This document shows, one piece after another, positions 55,804-64,000 of a stretch of 64,000 nucleotides of DNA. The notes beneath the pieces were generated by a model. It was not told where the DNA came from. It did not search any database and saw only the letters and a program-made list of their open reading frames with translations. The number at the start of each line of letters is the position of its first letter. Position 1 is the stretch's first letter. The stretch is from Eretmocerus hayati (Eukaryota > Arthropoda > Insecta > Hymenoptera > Aphelinidae): contig CM056744.1 in assembly GCA_029851415.1 (NCBI GenBank), positions 60,597,172 through 60,661,171 on the forward strand, written 5' to 3'. The translations under genes were made by a program, and so were the position numbers.

Positions 55804-57874
55804 ATGATACTCCTGATTTTCTTGTGGATTGGCGCCCTTCATTTTAGAGTTATATCGGGTGGTATAAACATAACTCATAGACTAACGCATATCTCAAAGA
55901 ATCCAGGCATTTACTTTGAGTATTTCGGCGAAGGAAGAATAATTAGATCAGAGTGGAAACTTTCGATAGTTATAAATTGTGATAAATTATTAGAGAAAGA
56001 TGATTGGAGGGAGAAACAATTGAAGGCTGTTAGAGAACAATGTATTCGAAAATTAGCAGATTGTGACGGGCTCATTCCTCTTGTAAAGTTAGAGACTATG
56101 TTACACACCCTCGACGCCTTACAATCAGACCTCACAGAATATTTTTCTATCCCATCAGTACCACAACCCGAATTAGTTAGAGGACACAATATGAGAAAAA
56201 GAGGCGCCCCTCTAGAAGTAGTGGGGTGGGTGAACCGCAAATTATTTGGAACTATGGACGCCGACGACCGTGAATTGATAACCAAACAAGTAAATGACTT
56301 ATATGACAGAAACCAGAACATATCATTACTTGCATCAGAGAGCACACATATATTGAGATCCGAGTTGGATAACATCCACAAATTCATGAATGTACAGAGA
56401 AATGAAGTAGAAATATTACACAACAAATTATCAAAGGATTTGGCTTCCTCATCAAACACTATAAGCGAATTAACTCCCAGAGAAAATTTAGAGTTATGGG
56501 TGACGGAATTCGAGATGGCCCTACAACATTCTATCTCTTCATACAAAACACTTGTCAATGCTATTGAAGTAACAGCAAGGGGGCACTTGCATCCACTGCT
56601 GTTCAATCACGAGCAATTACAAGATATTTTACATGACATCAACAACTACAGAGCTAATCATGTCTTACCGTGGGACAAAGAGAAAATCACCCCAGAATAC
56701 CTTCTTCCGATATCAAAATCTTACGTGCATGTAACACACCAAAAGCTTGCCGTCACCCTAACCTTCCCAATAGCCGACGCTACCCAATTTATGCACTATA
56801 AAATTCACAGTTTGCCGACCCCGACTAAAGTGGTAAGAACTCGAAACCCGTTCATTTCCATCATACCAGAATTTTCTATTTGTATCAGACATATTTGTAT
56901 CAAAGAACTTTCGCACATACATTCTTTCCCGAGAGAACCAATTGCAAGACTGCATAGACCGGAATCATAGCAAACTATGTAACGCTGTAGAACCGATACG
57001 AGTAAGTCATACTGAAGATCCGTGTGAGTTTGAACTTTTAGCCAAAACTTCACCCAGCAATTTAAAATCATGTAATTACGCGATATAATCAGCGAACACT
57101 CCCTATTTCAAAAGATTACAATCTACAAATGAGTGGCTGTTTTCTACAACCATAGCTATACGTATGAGATTTATTTGTGCTGACGAATCCAAAACCGAAA
57201 TTGTAATGAACGGAACTGGCATTCTCTCAATTAACGGACTATGCACTGCTCACGCTAGTAATTTCTCACTTTTTGGAATTAATAAAATTGATATGGATTA
57301 TTCATTTTCCTATGAACCAGAATTCCAGCTAGATATCACGAGCCTTTTGTCTGAAGATACTCAGTCAGCACTAAAAGACGTGAATCACGGACTTTATGAA
57401 AGTCTCGACGCCTGATTATCAAACGGCGCTTCAGTGGCACTAGGCGAGATAGAGAAACAATATAGAGAAGTAGCTAAACAAAAGAGAGTAATGGATACCT
57501 TCCATAGCTATCTGGGAGCATCACTATGCTCAACTGTTGTAGTGGCAATTGTCTTCTGTATATGTATTAGGAAAATAGAGATATGCCTGAAACCGAGAAA
57601 GGAGAGACCGAACACACCCTTTATCATCCAAACACACAACCCACAACATCTGTCACAGAACAGAACAGTAAACAGAACAGTAGCAAGACCACTATCGCCA
57701 CCTCCCGCCATTCCAGAATCTACTCCTGTGACCAAAGCCCTGGTACCATTAATAACCTCATCACACCCAACCCTTCCTGAGAATATTCAACAAGAAACGT
57801 CATTCATACATGTTTCACCGCAACTGCACCCACGATCATCTTTATTACCGACACAAGACGTAGACTATCCTTAA
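55804..57874 (+). pseudogene. Errantivirus-type envelope glycoprotein, broken
   Basis: The first frame (388 codons) opens with a hydrophobic signal-peptide-like start. It has Arg-Lys-Arg at residues 131-133 as a possible furin-type cleavage site, a following apolar segment that could serve as a fusion peptide, and helical heptad stretches at about 165-225. The frame stops near 56970. A second piece, 57164-57415, and a third, 57434-57874, follow in other phases or after stops. The third has a membrane-spanning segment at about 57509-57568 and a Pro-rich tail. This order matches insect errantivirus Env, related to baculovirus F proteins. The breaks mean no complete protein can be made from this copy. 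Confidence 0.8.
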
Positions 57875-57897
57875 GATCTTGGACCCATGTTGATCAC

Positions 57898-57936
57898 GCA
57901 TAACTCATGCAGCCCAGTGGTCCGCATGAGTTATGC
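57898..57936. repeat. Perfect 13-bp inverted repeat after env
   Basis: GCATAACTCATGC (57898-57910) and its complement (57924-57936) enclose 13 bases. The TAACTC core recurs in the LTR hairpin and the gag leader, so the motif may be a cis-acting signal of this element. Confidence 0.7.
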
Positions 57937-59042
57937 GCACATAGGAAATAATTCAACACCCAAGTGACTTAAAGACGACTGAAGTGACAGAGTGCGATGT
58001 TCCAGAATGTATTTATTTCAATTTCTTTCTCTTTCTCTTTCTGGGGAATTTTGAAGATAAAATATGCATACGGAGGAAATGAAATTCTGCACTCCCTTCA
58101 GATGATATTTGTTATTAGAATATTAATAGTAGTATCATTAAGATGCATGATGTAGAAGATCTTTCTCTTCATGATAACTTAACGAAATATAGGTTTAAAA
58201 AAATGTATATAGAAATACATATGGTCAAGGTAGTTTTTAGGTTTACACAATTTTTTTCCGCCGAATACGAATATCTTATTTCTTGGATTTTGAAATGTGA
58301 AGAACTTCTATGAGTTTGGCTTCGATTTTTATGAATTCGGAATTGTGATTTTCCAAAATTTTTTCGAATGTGGCTATTTTCCTTCATGAATTTTTGAACT
58401 TCGAACAATTTGGATAAGTTTGCCTTTAATTTCAAGGAAATATATAAGAGAAAAATGATGATAGAAGAAAAATAAATGAATCGATAAATAAATAAATAAA
58501 TAAAATGTATGTATATTTGTAAGAAGTTGCCATAATGTTTACAAAATCTCTCTTCGAATATTAATACCTTACTTCATGAATTTTTGAAAATTTTTTGTTC
58601 GCCTTTCAATTAAAGAAAATAATCGCCTTCAAATATGTATGTGTATATATATACGTATGTAAGTGGATCTACATATATATGAATCAATATATAGATGAGT
58701 TTATTATATATATATATATTGTATAAGGCTACCTTTAATTTTACGATAAGAAATGACGTAGTATTTATAATGAGACTCATTTATCACGTACAATGAAGGT
58801 TACTCGAAGGTACACAATATTCAATCGCATTACGCAAAATTCACAAAGTTAAAACAACAATTGCATATTCAAACTCATTAACGTTCATTTGTAATAGTAC
58901 ATACACTTCATACACGATACCCTGTGATTCAAATTTCCGCGCCGAAAGAGTCACACCGCTACTTGCTCAAGCAACCAAGAGATGGCGCCACCATGACCTT
59001 TTGCTCTCTCATTCAACAACTGAGCAAGTACCGACTGACCGC
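57937..59042. other. AT-rich sequence between env and the extra frames
   Basis: It contains TA runs near 58640-58720 and AATAAATA-type repeats at about 58470-58505. I see no coding signal. A weak acceptor-like TTTGTAATAG lies at 58888-58897. Confidence 0.5.
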
Positions 59043-60161
59043 ATGAAGATTAAACGTGGGAACTCGCCACGTGTTAATCAACGAGCAGCTACGCTGGAAG
59101 TATACAGCCGAGTTGCGATGGAGAAAAACTTGGGATCACTAAAGACCAATTTTGAAAGTGTAATAGCAAGTGTTGTAGAGGAGTGTAGAGTAGCGCAAGT
59201 GTTATGTAATGCGGCGAAAGAAGATATGCTAATAAAACGAAAAAAATTAGAGAACTCTGTTAAAATATATAGTGACTTTTTGCAGCTATATGGTGAAAAT
59301 TTTAACGAAGATTTGGACTTATTATTATTAACAAAGTCAGTCGGGACACAGACCATCATGGTGCCAGCCGAGGGAAAGTGCAATGTGGAAACTCAGACTT
59401 CAAGAAAAAAGCGGGACGTGAGTATATCAGTGGTCCCACTTACAGATTGTGAAACTTTTGAACAATATGAATACATTGGTATTCGCAAGAATAACAATCC
59501 TACTAATGAAGAGGTGGATGAAGACACACCATCGAACATTCCATATAATAATACATCAAACATGCGAGATGGACCTTCTGATTCCCAGAAGAGCGCTAAA
59601 AGTTCCTTGAGTCCACATGGTCAGGTTGTGGTGAGCTACGACACCGAGCGCGCCGCATCACGCATAACAGGTAATGAAGCACACGAGGCAAGATGCGGAC
59701 AACCGCATAACGCATCACTTAATGTTTCCTGCCCAAGCTTCCTGTGGCCAACGGCTGCATCACGCGTAACTGCTAACCCAGCAGACGACACGCGTAATAG
59801 TGAGCCACCGCAAGACAAGCTTTCCGCCAACCGGCCCCGACCCGTCACGCCTGTTCTCCCCGACTTGGTATATATCTCATCATCAAGCCCGCCATGCATA
59901 ACGGCGAATCAAGCGAATCACCAACAGGCAAATGAACACCTGAACGTGCAATTACCCATTTTCAGCTCGACTCCAGACATCGAGCAAAGAGCCTCATCAT
60001 CAAATGGGAAGCCCTCCATCAAAGTAATTAGTGATGTATCACCGCCACAAGATCAATGGATTACGCTCGTACCAGGACCACATTACGAACTTATATCTTC
60101 TGGACCGAAGGCAGAAAAAAGCGAAAATTTAATTTCATTCGATTTCTCGAGTCAGAAGTGA
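59043..60161 (+). CDS. Uncharacterised 372-codon frame between env and the 3' LTR
   Basis: I do not recognise this protein. The frame is intact from the first ATG at 59043 to TGA 60159-60161. Residues 25-95 look helical, with Lys-Arg-Lys-Lys in the middle. Two Thr-Gln-Thr motifs at residues 102-104 and 117-119, the second as Glu-Thr-Gln-Thr-Ser, resemble dynein light chain (LC8) binding sites. A basic Arg-Lys-Lys-Arg follows at 121-124. The second half is rich in Ser, Pro and Asn, with an imperfect repeat around Ala-Ser-Arg-Ile/Val-Thr. Near the C-terminus, Pro-Ser-Ile-Lys-Val and Tyr-Glu-Leu echo the Gag C-terminus. It lies before the polypurine tract, so it is inside the element. A captured or accessory gene is likely. 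Confidence 0.65.
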   Translation: MKIKRGNSPRVNQRAATLEVYSRVAMEKNLGSLKTNFESVIASVVEECRVAQVLCNAAKEDMLIKRKKLENSVKIYSDFLQLYGENFNEDLDLLLLTKSVGTQTIMVPAEGKCNVETQTSRKKRDVSISVVPLTDCETFEQYEYIGIRKNNNPTNEEVDEDTPSNIPYNNTSNMRDGPSDSQKSAKSSLSPHGQVVVSYDTERAASRITGNEAHEARCGQPHNASLNVSCPSFLWPTAASRVTANPADDTRNSEPPQDKLSANRPRPVTPVLPDLVYISSSSPPCITANQANHQQANEHLNVQLPIFSSTPDIEQRASSSNGKPSIKVISDVSPPQDQWITLVPGPHYELISSGPKAEKSENLISFDFSSQK

Positions 60162-60215
60162 ACTTCAAGTTACGCCGAAAATGAAGGAGCCACAGAACGT
60201 GAAAAAGAAGATTCA

Positions 60216-60524
60216 ATGTCAACATCGAGGGAAAATGGCATGAATTTTGATACTGATGATTCAATAAAAATCCTAAAAAGACAACAAAATAAGATACGAG
60301 CCAGAATATATAGGGAACGGAAAAAGGCAGGGGAAACAAGTAAAAACTGGTGCTACTTGTGCAGGCATGCTCACCCGAGATTGCCGACTAGATGGGCAAA
60401 ATGCAGAACTTGCAGCAGAGCCAGGGCGAATATTTCATGCCTAAGGAAGAATAATGTAAGAACATTTCAATGCACACGTTGCAAGAATCACGTTAAACAT
60501 ATCACACAAAGTACACCCTTATAG
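60216..60524 (+). CDS. Small Cys-rich basic protein next to the 3' LTR
   Basis: An intact 102-codon frame starts at ATG 60216, 54 bases after the previous stop, and ends before the polypurine tract. Residues 21-37 are strongly basic and Arg/Lys-rich. Cys residues 46/49, 63/66 and 86/89 form three Cys-x2-Cys pairs, with a further Cys75 and His at 51, 53, 92 and 95, so one or two zinc sites are likely. The combination of an Arg-rich stretch and a Cys cluster suggests nucleic-acid binding. A regulatory role like that of retroviral accessory proteins is only an analogy. I know no named family for it. Confidence 0.6.
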   Translation: MSTSRENGMNFDTDDSIKILKRQQNKIRARIYRERKKAGETSKNWCYLCRHAHPRLPTRWAKCRTCSRARANISCLRKNNVRTFQCTRCKNHVKHITQSTPL

Positions 60525-60598
60525 CTTTGAGTAATCGGGTCATTTGGGATGTTGGACCACTACGCCCCGCTAGATACATTCCCGGGACGGGAATGGTC

Positions 60599-60610
60599 TA
60601 AGGGGGGAGA
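60599..60610 (+). promoter_or_regulatory. Polypurine tract of the retrovirus-like element
   Basis: AAGGGGGGAGA lies directly before TGTGGCG, the LTR start, and primes plus-strand synthesis in this element class. It places the two extra frames inside the element. Confidence 0.85.
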
Positions 60611-61787
60611 TGTGGCGTCTCGCCATCCCGGGGTGACCCAGATTGCCCGAAGAAAAGGAAAATGCTGACTTGCGATTGGGATTGGCCTGTCTTTCGAGTG
60701 ACCTCCATTCAATTAGGCAATCAAGATTATTAAGCGCATTGTTGTCGCCGTGCGCGTAACTCACAGTAATCCCGAGTTACGCGCACGGCCAAAAGCAGGT
60801 CAAATTTCTTAATCATTCAAAACTATAAAAACTGAACATTAGCGTCAGTTAATCGATCAGTCTTTGTACAGACCCGTTACAAAGTGTTTGAGTATTTACT
60901 TGGGTATCGCCCACGCGCGTGTTAGAAATCGCGCAACAAAGCGACGTTCTTTGAGTAAGTGAACTCAAACAAGACTTGATCCCGCATTTTGGGATACGGC
61001 GATACCCAGAAGCTGCAGAAGGGCCAGCATATAATAAGTCCTCAATCGAGCTGCAGAAGGGCCAGCATACAATAAGTCCTCAAGCAAGCTGCAGAAGGGT
61101 CAGCTCAGAATAAACCTTCAACATTCAACGGACCAAAACTCGTCCTATTCTTGGTACTGCAGATCAGCCTCTAGAGAAGTCATTGGATTCCTAGAGTAGA
61201 CTTAAGGAGACTAATTGTAAGCCAACCATTTGAAATAGTATTAAGGTAGTATTAGCGGTACTCGAATTGACGCTCAGAAAATCACGAAAGTCGGCACAGT
61301 TGTAGATTAGGGTCTCAAAGTGCTTCAGTTGAAATTTCAGAAGCCTTCAGAGTCGGGGAAAAATTTATGAGCATTTTCGTAAAAGCCGTTCAACACGGCG
61401 TCTTATGGAAAATCACGAGTAGAGTGATACCTGACGCACAGATTTTCATGGCGGTGAATACACAGATGTAGGAATGCACAAAAAACACTTAGCAGTGATT
61501 AGATTGACGATTCAGAGCCTAAAAAAGAAGATTTGATCTCAAGTGTCACTCATTTCTGCGGTTTCGGGGTTAGGTTGTTGTCTGCTGCGGGCACTCACTA
61601 TACCTATATCGCGGGCGGAAGGGAGTCAAGCGCGCGGGTATGTTCGGCACTTGACACATCCAGTACCGCTGATACTACCTTAAGGTCGCATTCATGTATT
61701 TCAATAAACTCCATTTCGAATCAATTCTATTTTCTTTTGAATAAAAACAGAGTTGTTTCTTCATGAAAAAAAAATATATATATATAT
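60611..61787 (+). repeat. 3' LTR, interrupted and incomplete in the window
   Basis: The same sequence as 43299 onward: hairpin (60747-60789, perfect 16-bp arms), TATA box (60824) and 38-bp repeats (from 61011). It is interrupted by a TTAA-flanked element at 61245-61679, and further right, in its TA run, by another element from 61788. The expected end is not visible. Confidence 0.88.
61245..61679. mobile_element. 435-bp MITE with TTAA target duplication (piggyBac-like)
   Basis: The left terminus GGTAGTATTAGCGGTACT and right terminus (reverse complement) GGTAGTATCAGCGGTACT differ at one base. TTAA flanks both sides (61241-61244 and 61680-61683). The 5' LTR shows the empty site TATTAAGGTCGC. 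TTAA duplication is the hallmark of piggyBac. There is no coding content. Confidence 0.88.
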
Positions 61788-63017
61788 GTTACGTACCAAA
61801 CCTGAAATCGTACACTTCGCGAACGGTACAGCCGATTCTGTACCATTCGCGAATGGTACACCACCATTTGTACCGAGCCCGATATTCCGGGTTTGGTACA
61901 GCAGAGTCTTGTACCATTCGCGAACTGTACAGCCGCCTTGTACTGAGCTCGATATTGAATCGCGCCATATGGCCCGGATCGTGTTCACATATGAGAATTG
62001 TCTATAAATGATGATTAGCGTTTAAAATGACATGTATTGACGAGTTCAGTCAAGTACAGGTAACGATCGAGCTTGCACAATGTATCCTGATAATACTATT
62101 CGTGATGAGATCAACTCAAAATTAGGCGAACATCCGATAATTGTAAGTTCATAAAAAGTGAGACAGAATGACGATACCTTGCGAGGCTAATTAGTGAAAT
62201 TGAGAAGAAATCATTCAAGACCTCTCTGAATTACAGAAGATTGAAAGTTTGACATATGTATTGATTGTTGGCGATATTCCTCGTCTAATATTTCCAATGA
62301 AAATAGCTCTGTAAGAAGAAATTCTCAAAGCCGGTAAAAAATCGTACTAAATCACAATAAACCCCCTAACCTTATAATGTTAATATTCAGACAATGAGAC
62401 TGATTTTGAGGATTTCTTCTTACAATGGGACGACGAAGTGAGATATCACGTAGAAAAATCCGAAATCTACGATTTACTGATGAAGTATATTGAATGAAGA
62501 TAGATTCATGATGAAACTGGGTTTGGCGGTGTCCACAAGATGTATTATGTCATCAAAACAAAATACGCGAACATACCCCGTGCAGTGATTCTAATGGTTA
62601 TCAAACTGTGTGTCACGTGTGTAAGAATATTCTGTTTTACTTTTTATGAACTTACAACTATCGGATGTTCCAAGAACATCTAATTTTGAGTTGAGCTCAT
62701 CAGGAATAGTATTATCGGGATACATTGTGCAAGCTCGATCGTTACCTGTACTTGACTGAACTCGTCAATACATATCATTTTAAACGCTAATCATCATTTA
62801 TAGACAATTCTCATTTGTAAACACGATCCGAGCCATATGGCGCGATTCAATATCGAGCTCAGTACAAGGCGGCTGTACAGTTCGCGAATGGTACAAGACT
62901 TTGCTGTACCAAACCCGGAATATCGGGCTCGGTACAAATGGTGGTGTACCATTCGCGAATGGTACAGAATCGGCTGTACCGTTCGCGAAGTGTACGATTT
63001 CGGGTTTGGTACGTAAC
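61788..63017. mobile_element. 1230-bp element with long inverted arms and an integrase-like core
   Basis: Arms of about 375-380 bp (61788-62162 and 62636-63017) are near-perfect reverse complements, starting GTTACGTACCAAACC. They contain repeated GTACCATTCGCGAA and GTACAG motifs. Both arms carry an ATG followed 63 bases later by a GTAAGT donor. The core holds an exon-like block with integrase zinc-finger similarity. It sits in the TA run of the 3' LTR. The target duplication cannot be read because another element abuts it. Confidence 0.8.
62391..62620 (+). pseudogene. Exon-like integrase zinc-finger (H2C2) remnant
   Basis: The block lies between an acceptor-like TAATATTCAG and a donor-like GTAAGA. 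One phase reads Asp-Phe-Glu-Asp-Phe-Phe-Leu, then after two stops near 62493-62500 reads His-Asp-Glu-Thr-Gly-Phe-Gly-Gly-x-His and Cys-Val-Thr-Cys. The spacing of two His and two Cys, with a Lys-Tyr-Ala-Asn-Ile stretch between, resembles the zinc domain of Ginger/KRBA2-type integrases. No catalytic core follows. It is degraded and probably a relic of an autonomous parent or of a captured gene. Confidence 0.5.
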
Positions 63018-63020
63018 ATA

Positions 63021-64000
63021 CAGTCCCTACCATAAATAATGGAACACGTAGGGTCTCACTCAAACAGCGATACCTCCGATTTGATTGGTCGTACGGGAAT
63101 TCTGAAAAAAGAGTTTTGAAGAGCACAAAAAAATCTATCAATTTATGGGTTTTAATGATTTTTTACGTGCTTTTTAAGTGCCCGTACACGTGGTTGAAAA
63201 TCAGAAAAAATTTTCCTTCAATCAATCACCTACAATTTTGACGGGAGTGATTCAATCACAAAAATACTCACGGGATCTTGTAGATCGTTCAAAAATCTAG
63301 AAATTTGGTCCTATGTAAAATTTTCGTACGACCGTTCCCGTCTGACTCACGAGCTCCGAAAGAAAACTTTGTAGTAACATCGGGTGTTTATGGAGATACC
63401 GAGACTGGCACCTGTTCAATTTTCTCTCGCTCTATTCTGGGGCAAAATTGGATTTAAAAAATATCATGACACATGATTTCGGCGTAAAATGATCTCATCT
63501 TTTAGAATATTTCATCAGATTTTGTCTCAAATGTGACCTATGGGAGCAAAACACGAAATTTATCAATTTTCACATCAAATTTCGAGAAATCGTCGCTATC
63601 TCAAATCTCAATCAAAATCTGATGAAATATTCAGAAAGATCAGAACATTTTACGTCGAAATCATATGCCATGATATTTTTCTAATTCAATTTTGCCCTGA
63701 ATAGAGCGAGAGAAAATTGGACAGGTGCCAGGCTCGGTATCTCCATAAACACCCTATGTTAGTACGAAGTTTTCTTTCGGAGCTCGTAAGTCAGACGGGA
63801 AGGGTCGTACGAAAATTTTACATTGGACCAAATTTTTAGATTTTTGAATGATCTACAAGATCCCGTGCGTATTTTTGTGATTATATCACTCCCGTCAAAA
63901 TTGTAGGTGATTGATTGAAGGAAAATTTTTTCTGATTTTCAACCACGTGTACGGGCACTTGAAAAGCATGTAAAAAATTATTAAAACCCATAAATCGATA
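63021..64000. mobile_element. Palindromic Tc1/mariner-like element, right end outside the window
   Basis: It begins CAGTCCCTACCATAAATAATGG after TA, which resembles Tc1/mariner inverted-repeat ends. From there the sequence is a long inverted repeat centred near 63565: for example GCCCGTACACGTGGTTGAAA at about 63180 returns in reverse complement near 63940. Extrapolating the symmetry puts its right end at about 64110. Coding capacity is nil. Confidence 0.7.

Noticed and set aside
57898..57936. Hairpin after env as a bacterial-type terminator
   Set aside because: The setting is eukaryotic, there is no following T run, and the motif is shared with the LTR hairpin.
61753..62011. Frames with Asn-Gly-Thr and Val-Pro repeats in both arms of the long-TIR element
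   Set aside because: They come from GTACCATTCGCGAATGG-type repeats and appear identically in the inverted arm, so they are repeat translations.

Overview
This window is a dense graveyard of nested transposable elements from an animal genome, most likely an insect. The evidence is the mix of families: Ty3/gypsy elements (one with an errantivirus-style env), BEL/Pao, several CR1/Jockey-like and RTE-like LINEs, a Helitron-type PIF1 helicase, and many small inverted-repeat DNA elements. I recognise no host protein-coding gene, tRNA or rRNA. Names come from motifs read by eye, without any database search.

Layout. 1-5140: 3' half of a decayed Ty3/gypsy element (protease, RT, RNase H, integrase, polypurine tract, 3' LTR). 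5340-7330: RTE-like LINE on the minus strand. 7536-9495: non-coding element with terminal inverted repeats and arrays of a TTAGGCCCTTTT motif. 10085-11516: minus-strand LINE. 12206-15583: Helitron-like terminus, broken PIF1 helicase and minisatellites. 16740-23190: two plus-strand LINE copies, the second nearly full length and carrying a MITE with an 8-bp target duplication. 23690-32470: purine-rich LINE, interrupted by a truncated minus-strand BEL/Pao element. 32925-43298: three CR1/Jockey-like LINEs, the last two head to head, one of them split by a solo LTR.

43299-64000 is the most interesting part. A retrovirus-like Ty3/gypsy element has inserted into the LINE. It carries LTR, gag, protease, RT/RNase H, a long acidic spacer, integrase, a splice acceptor and env. 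Two further open frames (372 and 102 codons) then precede a polypurine tract and the 3' LTR. Its pol is split by a 4443-bp foldback element (46349-50791) flanked by TTA. That element has long terminal inverted repeats, arrays of CGATCG palindromes and a core of alternating inverted units. The 3' LTR is itself hit by a TTAA-flanked MITE, by a long-TIR element containing an integrase-zinc-finger-like exon, and next to that by a palindromic Tc1/mariner-like element that runs off the window.

The insertions can be ordered: LINE first, then the retrovirus-like element and (independently) the solo LTR, then the foldback and the small elements. Several insertions can be removed on paper, down to the target duplication, in a way that brings the interrupted frame back into register. 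Most coding remnants contain stops or frameshifts. Gag and the two extra 3' frames of the retrovirus-like element are the longest undamaged frames.
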